Positions 30,055 to 38,376 of a stretch of DNA of 39,098 bases are shown here, piece after piece. Where the stretch lies: the NCBI RefSeq assembly GCF_900114485.1, contig NZ_FOTF01000028.1:1-39098 (forward strand), written 5' to 3'. Position 1 is the stretch's first letter. Each line of letters opens with the position of its first letter. The notes below the pieces were generated by a model that saw only the letters and a list, made by a program, of their open reading frames with translations, did no database searches and was not told where the DNA came from. The DNA is from Loktanella salsilacus. GTDB taxonomy: Bacteria > Pseudomonadota > Alphaproteobacteria > Rhodobacterales > Rhodobacteraceae. A program made the translations under genes and the position numbers.

Positions 30055-31773
30055 CTAAGCTTTCTTTAAATCAGCGACGTCAAATCTCGACCTGGCAACG
30101 ACAGCCGGGATCGCATCGGGATGCATTGGCTTTGCAAATAGAAATCCTTGAACCTCATCGCAACCGATTTCCGCAAGCGCATCGTATTGCTCCTGCGTTT
30201 CGATCCCCTCCGCGATCGTGACGTGACCGAGCGCTTTTGCCATTCCCGTGACCGCCCGAAAAATATCGAGGCTACTGTCGCGGCTCGTAATATCGAGAAT
30301 GAGGGACCGGTCCAACTTCATAGACGTGTAGGGCAAGCGGGACAGTTGCGACAGGTTCGAATACCCGGTCCCAAAATCGTCGATTGCAATCTTGAGACCT
30401 GCGCTTCTCAACGCAATCATCTGCTCCTGTGTTGACTCGAAATCACCCATGGCCATTGTTTCGGTAATCTCGATCTCCACCAGATTGGGATCGACACGGT
30501 ATTTTTTCAGGATTGTTAGTAGCCGTGGCACCAAGTTTGTATCCGCGAATTCTGCAGGGGACACGTTAACCGACACGGATAGGGAGAGACCTTGTCTTTG
30601 CCAGATGCTGCACTGCTTAATGGCTTTTTCAAAAACGGCGGCACCAAGCAGCGGCATCAACCCGGCTTGCTCGGCGATGGGAACAAATACCTCGGGCGAG
30701 ATTGAACCGCGTTCGGGATGAGTCCAACGCGCCAGCGCTTCAACGGCGACGCAACTCAAATCGGTCGTTGAAAAGCGCGGCTGGTAGGCAAGCGTAATCT
30801 CGTTACATTCCATCGCACGCCTAAGGTCACCCTCGACGTCGCGCCGGTCCCGCCACTGCGCACGAAGGGCCGCAGACACGGCCACCATCCGACCTCGCCC
30901 AGTTCGCTTGGCTTCGTACATCGCAAGGTCTGCCAGATTAAGAAGGTCTTCGGGGCTGTTCGCATCTTCCGGAAAACGGGCGAGGCCAATGCTCGCACCG
31001 ACATGTACCTTGGCGCTATCGATTTCGAAGGGCTCCATGAGGCTTTCTAGGATTGCACAGCATAACTCCTCAGGATTTCCCGACGATTGAGGTAGGATAA
31101 CGACGAACTCGTCGCCAGAGACGCGGGCAATCACCGTATCACGCGGGGGTTCGTCACACAGATCACCCATCGGCGTCATGCAGGTTTCCAGTTCGTCTAA
31201 ACGTCGTCCAAGCGCCTTGGCAATGCGAACGCTTACGCGGCGGAGCAACTCGTCCCCGGTCTCATGCCCATGCATGTCGTTGACGCGTTTGAAGCCGTCC
31301 AGATCAATAAACAGGACGGTGGCACGGTTGATGCCGCCGCCATTGGACAATCGGCTGAGGAGGTGAAAGACCACCGCACGGTTAGGCAAGCCTGTCACAC
31401 CATCGGAGTAGGCCAGAACGTTCATCCGGACGATATTGCTGTTCAGGCGGTTGACCATCTTGCGGAAGCTATCGGCCAGCCCACCAACTTCGCAGGCGCA
31501 ATCGACGTCGACGGGGGTGTTGAAGTCACCAGCCACGAGGGCCTCGGTGCTGCGATGCAAGGCCGCGATCTGCGATGTCAGGTTACCTGCCGCCAGAACC
31601 ATAATTAACGCCGGTAGCAAGATGCACAGCCCGATGGCTAGGCCGATCTGCCAACCGCCAAATCCGGCTTCAACGACCCAAAGGTGGCCTAAGATCGCGA
31701 GCCCTCCGATCATGGCACCCATCAGCCCGAAGCGCACCGGTATGCTGTTCAGTCCCTTTCCCTTGCTGCCCAT
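30055..31773 (-). CDS. GGDEF-EAL cyclic-di-GMP enzyme with HAMP
   Basis: A 572-residue inner-membrane signalling protein. Two spans (about 14-34 and 41-62) leave almost no periplasmic sensor. A HAMP-like linker (ASEL-type, about 63-118) follows, then GGDEF (DGVTGLPNR, FIDLDGFKRVND, and the active motif S219-GDEF) and EAL (E345AL in VEALARW, EITETMAMGD, AIDDFGTGYSNL, KLDRSLI, AEGIET, QGFLFAKP). Both catalytic sets look intact, so it could make or degrade cyclic di-GMP. An unusual 30-residue insert (about 188-215, Glu/Asp/Cys-rich) precedes the GGDEF motif and no RxxD inhibition site is in place. SD GGAG about 9 nt before the ATG. It stands alone. Confidence 0.93.
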   Translation of the reverse strand: MGSKGKGLNSIPVRFGLMGAMIGGLAILGHLWVVEAGFGGWQIGLAIGLCILLPALIMVLAAGNLTSQIAALHRSTEALVAGDFNTPVDVDCACEVGGLADSFRKMVNRLNSNIVRMNVLAYSDGVTGLPNRAVVFHLLSRLSNGGGINRATVLFIDLDGFKRVNDMHGHETGDELLRRVSVRIAKALGRRLDELETCMTPMGDLCDEPPRDTVIARVSGDEFVVILPQSSGNPEELCCAILESLMEPFEIDSAKVHVGASIGLARFPEDANSPEDLLNLADLAMYEAKRTGRGRMVAVSAALRAQWRDRRDVEGDLRRAMECNEITLAYQPRFSTTDLSCVAVEALARWTHPERGSISPEVFVPIAEQAGLMPLLGAAVFEKAIKQCSIWQRQGLSLSVSVNVSPAEFADTNLVPRLLTILKKYRVDPNLVEIEITETMAMGDFESTQEQMIALRSAGLKIAIDDFGTGYSNLSQLSRLPYTSMKLDRSLILDITSRDSSLDIFRAVTGMAKALGHVTIAEGIETQEQYDALAEIGCDEVQGFLFAKPMHPDAIPAVVARSRFDVADLKKA

Positions 31774-32387
31774 GCATATGATCTCCGCTGTTTTTCGTTC
31801 ACCTCTCCTAGCCAGTGCGGCATTAGCGTCAATTTCCGGTTTACAAAGCGAGTTGTTATGAGCGGAAGTTATGTAAAATATGACAGAGTCTCAGCAACCA
31901 TTCCTATGGCCCATTCCCAAAACCTGACCATGACTGTCAATAACTTGGGTTTTCAAATCAAATATCGCGGCCTTCAAAAATATATGTTGGAATTATTGGC
32001 GTAAACTGGCCTCGAGCCTCGCGCCTCGCCGCAATCAGAGAACCGTTTTGGAACGGTTCCGAAAGCAGTTATTGGCGCAGCTGCAGCGAATCCACAATTT
32101 GTCCGCCGATCTGCCCTCAAGGATCCCAGACGGTGCGTGAACGATCAAAGTCTGCTTTCGGGAAGCTGCACTGCAGAGGCGGAGTGCGTGTTCAATGTCC
32201 GCTAAGGGTCGTTCGTTGCCGCCGCTACTGGGGGCAGAGAGCCGCCATTCGCCGCGCCTGCATACTAAAATGGTGTGTCCAAAGAAAGCGGATGGTCGGG
32301 GATGCGCCCCCGTGCTTTTTGGGGGGCATCGGTTTTGCGTGGGGTCGCGATCCAGAGCCGTTGCAATTCCTAAAGGACCAGGCACGG
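31774..32387. other. Noncoding stretch with relic repeat
   Basis: No gene is supported in 614 bases. It contains an AT-rich zone after 31850, a small hairpin AACCGTT-TTGG-AACGGTT at 32041-32058, the first copy of a 130-bp repeat (32083-32212), and a second decayed segment (32213-32390) of the Roseobacter relic type. The hairpin could end the leftward rhodanese transcript, although it lies some 330 bp past that gene. Confidence 0.45.
32083..32212 (+). repeat. 130-bp dispersed repeat, copy 1
   Basis: This segment matches 36343-36474 in the same orientation. Long exact blocks include CAGACGGTGCGTGAACGATCA and CTGCTTTCGGGAAGCTGCAC followed by TGCAGAGGC, with scattered differences outside. It carries no open frame. 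It is probably a decayed intergenic family; the two copies bracket the rhodanese to fatty-acid-hydroxylase block. Confidence 0.75.
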
Positions 32388-32891
32388 TCACGCACCCGAA
32401 GCCTGTGTCGTCAGTCCCAGCACCAGCCAGTCCTGCATGCCGCCGCGGTAGTAGTAGATTTTGTCCGGCGGAAAGCCGTTGTCGACCATCGCGTGCATCG
32501 CGCGCGTACTTTGAGGGCAGGCCGGGCCATTGCAAAACGCCACGATTTTCTTAGCGGCGTCGCAGTTCCAGCCGGACGATGATCGCACACATCCGAGCAC
32601 ATCCAGGCGGTTTGCCACCTCTTCAAACGGAATCGAGATGCTTCCCGGAATCGTGCCCTTCAATCGCCAATCGGGATCGCGCATGTCCACCACAACGTAG
32701 TCGTCATCCGCCAAGCAGGCCAGAACCTCAAGCTCGCCGACGGGGGTGACACCGGCTATCGGGACCATCGGTTGCAGATACCCAGTAATCAGCTGCATGT
32801 CGTTCCGGTGGCGTTCGATTTCAACCGATCCGCCAGCCAAGTTGACGACCCGTTTCGTCTCGTCCGCCGTTATGTTGAGAAGTTGAACCAT
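32388..32891 (-). CDS. Rhodanese-domain protein
   Basis: A 167-residue protein with one rhodanese domain in the C-terminal two thirds: EVLACLADDDYVVVDMRDPDWRLKGTIPGSISIPFEEV, then the active loop AFCNGPACPQSTRA (C120 as likely sulfur acceptor, C125 second), then GGMQDWLVLGL. Rhodaneses carry persulfide sulfur. The N-terminal 50 residues (ETKRVVNLAGGSVEIERHRNDMQLITGYLQPM) are not part of that domain. No signal peptide, so cytoplasmic. Start ATG at 32891, without a strong SD. Its neighbours are copper- and redox-related rather than sulfur-related. Confidence 0.85.
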   Translation of the reverse strand: MVQLLNITADETKRVVNLAGGSVEIERHRNDMQLITGYLQPMVPIAGVTPVGELEVLACLADDDYVVVDMRDPDWRLKGTIPGSISIPFEEVANRLDVLGCVRSSSGWNCDAAKKIVAFCNGPACPQSTRAMHAMVDNGFPPDKIYYYRGGMQDWLVLGLTTQASGA

Positions 32892-32964
32892 TCGTCGATC
32901 TCCAGTCCGGTTTTGTTTCGTTAAGCAGCCTGCGTCCTCTGCATCTTGAGCGTTTCGCGCTGCA

Positions 32965-33030
32965 TCAGACCCCGAACACGGCGAGCCCCAAGGCTACAAT
33001 CGCAGTAAGGATGCCGATGCGTAATCGCAT
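32965..33030 (-). CDS. Possible 21-residue membrane peptide
   Basis: ATG at 33030 with AGAGG 9 nt upstream opens a 21-codon frame, MRLRIGILTAIVALGLAVFGV, ending in TGA. The sequence is a short basic start plus one hydrophobic helix, the look of a small membrane protein or a bare signal sequence. A 66-codon frame in another register on the same strand lacks a good start. Such a short frame may be chance; confidence is low. Confidence 0.3.
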   Translation of the reverse strand: MRLRIGILTAIVALGLAVFGV

Positions 33031-33216
33031 CTCGGATCGCCTCTACCGCCTTTGCTAGAAGGTCCCGGACCTGGCCCGCAACGGGGATCAGTTCAAGGGC
33101 GATGAGTTGGTGAGGCGCCACGAGAATCGGCTTTGCGCACCCAAATCAGATGCGACGGTCCACAATCCACGCATGAACCTTTGTGCATCAGGCTATCGTA
33201 TCTCAGTCCTGCCGCC

Positions 33217-33230
33217 CTGATGCAGATCAA
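33217..33230. promoter_or_regulatory. FnrL/Anr-like box upstream of the SHOCT gene
   Basis: CTGAT-GCAG-ATCAA matches the FNR-type consensus TTGAT-N4-ATCAA at 9 of 10 positions. It is about 80 bp before the SHOCT gene start at 33310, a usual distance for activation. A second such site lies at 38037-38050. Confidence 0.5.
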
Positions 33231-33309
33231 GGCCTTCGCGCCGGTTCCATCCTACACTGACATACGCAATAGGCGGCCAGCGTTGATGCCGTGCAAAAGG
33301 AGTCGCAGA

Positions 33310-33682
33310 ATGGAATTCAAAAAATAGGGCGATTGCCCCGATTGTCGCGGGCATACTTTACACGACCGCCACCTCTGCAATGGCGCAGGTCGGGGAAATC
33401 CCAGAGCGTTTTGGCCAGTACAATCATGGACATGACATGATGTGGGGCAGCAACCAGTGGGGCGGCTTCGGCATGGTCCTTGGGCCGATCTTTATGATCC
33501 TGATTGTCGTCGGGATCGTCGCCGCGATCATATATCTTTTGCGCCTGTTTGGTGCGACTGGACCTGCTACCAGCAGTCACGCCGCGCACGACCGTGCCTT
33601 GGTGTTGCTGAAGGAACGCTATGCCAAAGGTGAAATCGACTCGACCGAGTTCGCCGAGCGCAAGAAGCTGCTGGCTGACTAA
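33310..33682 (+). pseudogene. SHOCT-domain membrane protein, frameshifted at an A6 tract
   Basis: The best start is the ATG at 33310, with AAGGAG 7 nt upstream, but that frame hits TAG after five codons (MEFKK). If the run of six A (33319-33324) had five, the frame would read MEFKNRAIAPIVAGILYTTA, then TSAMAQVGEIPERF, a good signal peptide, and run on in the open frame to 33682. That frame holds a membrane span (GGFGMVLGPIFMILIVVGIVAAIIYLLRLFG) and a C-terminal SHOCT motif (LVLLKERYAKGEIDSTEFAERKKLL). An ATG at 33380 could start a 100-residue version, but it has no SD. Slippage, a real mutation, or a sequencing error are all possible. The companion gene downstream is a multicopper oxidase, a pairing often seen with copper-handling loci. 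Confidence 0.75.
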
Positions 33683-33848
33683 CCTGCTATTTTCGTGTGG
33701 GTTCAAGCCTCGCGGCACCGTGGCGATTCCTGTCATCGGCGCGCGGGGCTTCAGCCTGCTGTTGCCTTGTGAAGCGCCGGGTCATACGCCTTACCCACAG
33801 ACGTGGTTTGCTATTGCAACGCTTCTAACCAAGCCTTGAAAGATCAGC

Positions 33849-35258
33849 ATGAAAAGACGCCAATTCCTGACCTCAACCTCCGCAGCGATTATGACTGCGG
33901 GTATTGTTTCACCAATGTTTGGCCAGCGTGCATTTGCGCAGGGCCAACCGGCTTTGACCCGCCTTGCAATGCCGCCTCTTTTGGACACGCGTCCGACTGG
34001 CCGGTTATCGCTGACGGCAACGTCAGGCAGCAGCAGCTTTTTCGGCGGGCCCGGCACACCGACCGCTGGGTTCAATCAGGGTTATCTGGGGCCGACCATC
34101 ATCATGCAGAACGGCGATTTGGCGGCCGAAGTGCAGAATAACATTGAAGAACCCATCAGCGCGCATTGGCACGGCCTTTTAGTGCCCGGAGAGCATGATG
34201 GCGGCCCGCACCTTCCGATCGCGCCCGGTGCCACATGGCAGCCAGAAATGTCGATTGCACAGGATCCAGCAACCATCTGGTATCACTCGCATATTCACGA
34301 ACGCACTGCAGAACAGGTCTATTTCGGGCTGGCCGGGGTCATCCACGTGACGGACGGGCAGGACGATGCGCGCGGACTGCCGTCCGCTTACGGGATCGAC
34401 GATCTGACGCTTGTTTTACAGGATCGTCGGTTCGATTCCGCCGGACGTATGGCCTATGATCCGTCCATGATGGACGTCATGCACGGGTTTGCTGGAAACC
34501 GGATGCTGGTCAACGGTCAGGCGGGTGCCACAGCGGTCGTGCCAGAGGGGTTCGCCCGCCTGCGCCTGCTGAATGGCTCGAATGCGCGCAACTACGCATT
34601 GTTTTTCGATGATACCCGCCCGATGCATCTGGTGGCGACAGATGGTGGCTTCCTGCCAGCGCCCGTCGCATTGGATGTACTGCGCCTTGCACCCGGAGAA
34701 CGGGCTGAGGTTCTTGTCGATTTCTCGGATGGTGGCGCGCCGGTACTGATGAGCGATCCTGACCAAGCCTACGGTGTCCTGCAGTTCGCCACTGACAACA
34801 CGCTGCCAGCGCGGATTACCCGCCTGCCAGAGCAGCTGGATGGTGCGCCAGAGGATTTGACAGGAGCAGAGGTTGCGACGCGGCAGGTCTCTCTCGATAT
34901 GGGGATGGGCGGCATGATGATGGGCGGCGGTGGCTTTGCCATCAACGGGCGGCCCTATGACATGGGCCGGATCGATTTTGAAGTCGCCCTCGGGTCGGTA
35001 GAACGCTGGCAAATCCGCAGCACCATGGTCGCGCATCCGTTTCACGTCCATGGCGTACGCTTCCGCGTGGTCACCGAGAACGGCGGCCCTCCGCGGCCCG
35101 AGAACACCGGCTGGAAAGACACCGTGTTGGTGACCGGAGAGGCCGAGATCCTCGCGCGGTTCGACCAACCCGCAAGCCGCGACACACCATTTATGTTCCA
35201 TTGCCATATCCTCGAACATGAAGATGCAGGCATGATGGGACAGTTTACTGTAACCTGA
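33849..35258 (+). CDS. Tat-exported multicopper oxidase, CueO/SufI-like
   Basis: A 469-residue periplasmic oxidase. A twin-arginine signal (MKRRQFLTS, cleavage after AFA near residue 30) is followed by three cupredoxin domains. Copper ligands are complete: H106-W-H108 (HWHG), H146 and H148 (WYHSH), H396-PFHVHG, and H451-C-H...H457...M462 (HCHILEHEDAGMM), giving T1 ligands His396, Cys452, His457 and Met462. A Met/Gly-rich strip MGMGGMMMGG (351-360), before the third domain, recalls the Met-rich copper-sensing region of CueO. It probably oxidises Cu(I) or phenols for copper tolerance. Start ATG at 33849, weak SD. It follows the SHOCT protein gene by 166 bp and is followed by a hydroxylase gene after 43 bp. 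Confidence 0.92.
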   Translation: MKRRQFLTSTSAAIMTAGIVSPMFGQRAFAQGQPALTRLAMPPLLDTRPTGRLSLTATSGSSSFFGGPGTPTAGFNQGYLGPTIIMQNGDLAAEVQNNIEEPISAHWHGLLVPGEHDGGPHLPIAPGATWQPEMSIAQDPATIWYHSHIHERTAEQVYFGLAGVIHVTDGQDDARGLPSAYGIDDLTLVLQDRRFDSAGRMAYDPSMMDVMHGFAGNRMLVNGQAGATAVVPEGFARLRLLNGSNARNYALFFDDTRPMHLVATDGGFLPAPVALDVLRLAPGERAEVLVDFSDGGAPVLMSDPDQAYGVLQFATDNTLPARITRLPEQLDGAPEDLTGAEVATRQVSLDMGMGGMMMGGGGFAINGRPYDMGRIDFEVALGSVERWQIRSTMVAHPFHVHGVRFRVVTENGGPPRPENTGWKDTVLVTGEAEILARFDQPASRDTPFMFHCHILEHEDAGMMGQFTVT

Positions 35259-35301
35259 CGCCCGCGCCGCGTGGACCGTCACAAGAGCGTCGGGAGTGCC
35301 G

Positions 35302-36147
35302 ATGACAGAGTCCCTACTTGCTACTGAACCGCAGCTACGCCTCATCGTGTTCCTCGGTGTTTTGGTGGCGATGGCCCTATGGGAACTCGCAGCGCCCCGA
35401 CGCAGGCGAGAGATCCCGCGTGTCATCCGCTGGACGAACAATCTGGGCCTTGTGGTGATCGATACCATTGTGTTGCGATTGAGCTTTCCGATCCTTGCGG
35501 TCGGATTGGCCGTGATTGCGCAGGACAGTGGCTGGGGGTTGTTCAATATCATCGATGCGCCGGGGTGGGTTGCGGTCATCGTCTCGATTGTCGTCCTCGA
35601 TCTGGTCATTTATCTGCAGCACGTCATGTTCCATGCGGTGCCCGCGCTGTGGCGGCTGCACCGGATGCATCACGCCGACCTCGAATTCGATGTCACCACG
35701 GGCCTGCGCTTTCATCCGGTCGAAATCCTACTGTCGATGGGGATCAAGTTGGCGGTGGTCGCGGCATTGGGGCCACCCGCCGTCGCGGTGTTAATTTTCG
35801 AAGTTTTGTTGAACGCAACTGCGATGTTCAATCATTCCAATATCCGGCTGCCGATGCTTGTGGACCGCTTCCTTCGCTTGATCGTGGTCACGCCAGATAT
35901 GCACCGTGTCCATCATTCGATCATTCCAGAGGAGACGAACAGCAATTTTGGCTTCAACCTTCCCTGGTGGGATAGGCTGCTCGGGACCTACAAGGCCCAG
36001 CCAAAAGCTGGGCACGAGGGGATGACGATCGGGATCGAGCAATTCCGGACAGGGCGCGACCTGTGGCTCGACCGGATGTTGGTTCAACCGATCAAAGGTC
36101 CGGCAAGCGGCTATCCGATCAATCGTGAGGCAGGGAAGAAGTCTTAA
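35302..36147 (+). CDS. Fatty acid hydroxylase/sterol desaturase superfamily protein
   Basis: A 281-residue membrane protein with about four spans and the eight-His di-iron motif: QHVMFH (HxxxH), HRMHH, HSN, and HRVHH (HxxHH-type), in the usual order. Residues FHAVPALWRLHRMHHAD and NFGFNLPWWDRLLGTY are typical of bacterial members that hydroxylate or desaturate lipids such as carotenoids, fatty acids or hopanoids. Start ATG at 35302 with GGGAG about 5 nt upstream; a GTG two codons earlier is possible. It lies 43 bp after the oxidase stop and is likely cotranscribed; the substrate is unknown. Confidence 0.88.
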   Translation: MTESLLATEPQLRLIVFLGVLVAMALWELAAPRRRREIPRVIRWTNNLGLVVIDTIVLRLSFPILAVGLAVIAQDSGWGLFNIIDAPGWVAVIVSIVVLDLVIYLQHVMFHAVPALWRLHRMHHADLEFDVTTGLRFHPVEILLSMGIKLAVVAALGPPAVAVLIFEVLLNATAMFNHSNIRLPMLVDRFLRLIVVTPDMHRVHHSIIPEETNSNFGFNLPWWDRLLGTYKAQPKAGHEGMTIGIEQFRTGRDLWLDRMLVQPIKGPASGYPINREAGKKS

Positions 36148-36342
36148 GCGAACATGCCGGTGGTCGTATTCCGACCGCCAACTGTTTTAAGTGTTGGAGG
36201 ATAAAGAGAAAGTTAGACACGGTAGACTTGCCGATATGCTGTGCGGTGTAACACGACGCGCCCGGCGTTCAGTCAATATCAGTGGAAGAACACTGAGGTG
36301 GAATGATAACTAGTCACCGTACAAAAGCAGACATGCCGCAAG

Positions 36343-36474
36343 CGCAGCGAATTCACAGCTTGTCCGCATAGCTACCCTCCAAGGCTCTCAGACGGTGCGT
36401 GAACGATCACGGTCTGCTTTCGGGAAGCTGCACTGCAGAGGCTGAAGGCGTGTTCAATGTCGGGTAAGGGCCTT
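36343..36474 (+). repeat. 130-bp dispersed repeat, copy 2
   Basis: Direct-orientation match to 32083-32212, with the same blocks CAGACGGTGCGTGAACGATCA and CTGCTTTCGGGAAGCTGCAC. The gap around it (36148-36641) contains no supportable gene; the rest is AT-richer filler. Together with copy 1 it brackets about 4.1 kb of copper- and redox-related genes. Confidence 0.75.
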
Positions 36475-36641
36475 GAGCGTCGTACTACATAAGCCGCGGC
36501 GACCCGCATCCCGCTACCACATGTTTGTGGATATTATGGATATGACATGAGGAAGGGTTCAAAACAGATTTAGTGCTTCCGGTGTCATACAAGCTTCGAT
36601 ACGTTGAAATCACCCAGCGGAACCACCAGAGAGTTACATTA

Positions 36642-37013
36642 ATGCGACCACTTTTAGGCCATGACGCTATTCACCCTGACATCGACCGTACCGTCAGCAC
36701 ATATTATAGTGACATTGTGCAAGAGGTCAGCGAAGCGATAGGCGCGAACGGTGTTGTAATCGTGGGCATGAAACATAATCCCTTCGTTAAGAAGGCCCGC
36801 AAAACCCTTCAAGAGGCGGGAATTGAATTCAAATATCTAGAGTATGGCAGCTATACTTCACAGTGGCACAAACGACTATCGCTTAAGATGTGGTCAGGCT
36901 GGGCAACGTTCCCAATGATTTTCGTGGATCAAACGCTTATTGGTGGCTATAACGAGTTGCAGGCGCTTCTCAAAAACCCCGACGCAAAATTGACGTCATT
37001 GACGCGCGTTTAA
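36642..37013 (+). CDS. Glutaredoxin-like protein without active-site cysteines
   Basis: A 123-residue protein with a glutaredoxin fold from about residue 35: GVVIVGMKHNPFVKKARKTLQEAGIEFKYLEYGSY, then WSGWATFPMIFVDQTLIGGYNELQAL. The redox motif (CPYC or CGFS) is replaced by HNPF, and the chain holds no Cys at all. The TFP cis-proline loop and the GG glutathione-binding turn are kept. The family is known from proteobacteria with this GM..NP start, without an assigned reaction. I chose ATG 36642; a longer frame from 36573 has a doubtful start. An intergenic relic repeat precedes it. Confidence 0.8.
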   Translation: MRPLLGHDAIHPDIDRTVSTYYSDIVQEVSEAIGANGVVIVGMKHNPFVKKARKTLQEAGIEFKYLEYGSYTSQWHKRLSLKMWSGWATFPMIFVDQTLIGGYNELQALLKNPDAKLTSLTRV

Positions 37014-37228
37014 TCATTCAAAGGCATTGCCAAGTTTGCTGAATTCCGGGTCGAATTAACCTGTTTTTTCATTTCGTGTTGACCCCTCCAGCTTATGATA
37101 ACCGAATAGAAAGTCGGTGGAATTCATAACGGCTGTTGGGGTGCGACGTTTCGTGAAACTGGGTTTATTGTCTCGGACAATTCAACACCGTCCCCTTTAT
37201 AACAGACCAACCCTAAATCGCGGAATTT

Positions 37229-37618
37229 TCAGGGACGCAGGTCAGTCTTCTTGCGCAACCGGCGCAGATGCCAGCGGTAGATGACCGGGGCTAAGACGTA
37301 GTCATAAAGCGCCGAAGCGAACTGTTTGATCACTGGCAGGCCTACAACTTTGCCCAGCCACCGATATTTCGGCATTTGTGCCCAAAGGACCAGAAACGCC
37401 GGGATGCCCGATGTCAGCGCGCCATCATGCAACACGTAAAGCCTGCGCGCTGCTGTGTCAGCATCAAGCCCCCACTGCAGGCGAGCGTCAGAGTTCAGGT
37501 CGTCAAACTGGATCGGCAATTCGTTGTCACCCGAGTACTGCGCGTAGTGCTGTATTTCGAAGTTACAGACGGGGCAGTCGGCGTTGTAAAGAACAGCTGT
37601 CTTGGGATTATTTTCCAT
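37229..37618 (-). CDS. DUF393 (DCC-family) thiol-disulfide protein
   Basis: A 129-residue protein beginning VLYNADCPVCNFEIQHY, the CxxC (C15, C18) of the DUF393 group, whose members are thioredoxin-like. It continues with RRLYVLHDGALTSGIPAFLVLWAQMPKYRWLGKVVGLPVIKQFASALYDYVLAPVIYRWHLRRLRKK, the usual helical end with a basic tail. The start at 37618 (MENNPKTAVLYN) fits family length better than an upstream GTG at 37660. It converges with the glutaredoxin-like gene; no operon partner is seen. Confidence 0.85.
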   Translation of the reverse strand: MENNPKTAVLYNADCPVCNFEIQHYAQYSGDNELPIQFDDLNSDARLQWGLDADTAARRLYVLHDGALTSGIPAFLVLWAQMPKYRWLGKVVGLPVIKQFASALYDYVLAPVIYRWHLRRLRKKTDLRP

Positions 37619-38100
37619 AAAACTGAGGTAGTCCCATAAAACCTGAAGTCCAAGTGTCACTGTGTCGCGCAGGTCGCTGCACTGTGCTGAACCACCATCG
37701 CCGTCAAAGCCGAATGATCACCAGTATGGCTTATGGACGACTGCTTGGGGGCACTACGCTACATCCTGCCAACGCCGAGAGGGCCGGAGAGTAGACATTC
37801 GCAGCAAGCGCAAACCAAATTGGGCAACTAGAACAAAGCGGACGCACGGGGCTGCGAACCAGTTTTTTTGTGCAAACGCAGCGAAGGTCGGCAGTGAGGC
37901 TAAACTGCGGATTTCTGTTTCGCGGCAAATGACCGATTTGCATCCATTTCGACACAGTAAGTTATCCAATATGTGGGAACAAAAACGGACTTTAATCGCG
38001 TCAGACTGAAAGCTTGTCATGTAACCAGCTCGGTACCTGATCTGGATCAAAGCGTCGTCTATTCGGTTATGCGCAACTGCGCAAAAGCTGAGGTGTATTT
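37619..38100. other. Noncoding stretch upstream of arsR
   Basis: About 480 bases with decayed relic text (for example GTAGACATTCGCAGCAAGCG, 37792-37811). An FnrL-like box lies near the right end (38037-38050), 50 bp before the ArsR gene. AGG at 38091-38093 is the SD of that gene. No gene can be supported here. Confidence 0.45.
38037..38050. promoter_or_regulatory. FnrL/Anr-like box upstream of the ArsR gene
   Basis: CTGAT-CTGG-ATCAA fits TTGAT-N4-ATCAA at 9 of 10 positions, the same variant half-sites as at 33217-33230. It lies 50 bp before the ArsR ATG and could make the operon oxygen-responsive. Confidence 0.5.
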
Positions 38101-38376
38101 ATGATACTTTCTGTCTTATCGGCCCTTGCCGAACCTACCCGCTTGGCCGCGCCGCAAATATTGCACCATGGCGATGAGCATTGCGTTTGCGACTTGATGC
38201 GTCGCCTTGGCGTCACGCAAGGCCGAATGTCGCGCCATATGCGGGTGCTTAAACAGGCCGGTCCGTTGATCGACAGGCGTAATGCGCAATGGCTGCGCTA
38301 CCGGATCAAGCCGGATCTGGCACCGCATTTGCGCCGTCTACTGGACGCAGCATGGGTCGAAGGCGTGATAGCATGA
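38101..38376 (+). CDS. ArsR-family metalloregulator
   Basis: A 91-residue winged-helix repressor: LSALAEPTRLAAPQILHHGDEHCVCDLMRRLGVTQGRMSRHMRVLKQAGPLIDRRNAQWLRYRI. C28 and C30 in EHCVCDL match the alpha-3 metalloid site (ELCVCDL) of ArsR, so arsenite or antimonite sensing is plausible. The chain is rather short. AGG about 7 nt before the ATG. Its stop overlaps the permease start (ATGA), so it controls an operon with that gene, which is now interrupted by an insertion sequence. Confidence 0.88.
   Translation: MILSVLSALAEPTRLAAPQILHHGDEHCVCDLMRRLGVTQGRMSRHMRVLKQAGPLIDRRNAQWLRYRIKPDLAPHLRRLLDAAWVEGVIA

Noticed and set aside
32921-33121. 66-codon minus-strand frame
   Set aside because: No SD and an improbable His/Arg/Cys mixture; a different register nearby (32965-33030) is a slightly better candidate.
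34416-35609. 397-codon minus-strand frame opposite the multicopper oxidase
   Set aside because: Antisense of a gene whose copper motifs are all intact; long antisense frames are common in GC-rich coding DNA.
37662-38009. 115-codon frame upstream of arsR
   Set aside because: Low-complexity relic sequence with no start signal and no similarity I can recognise.
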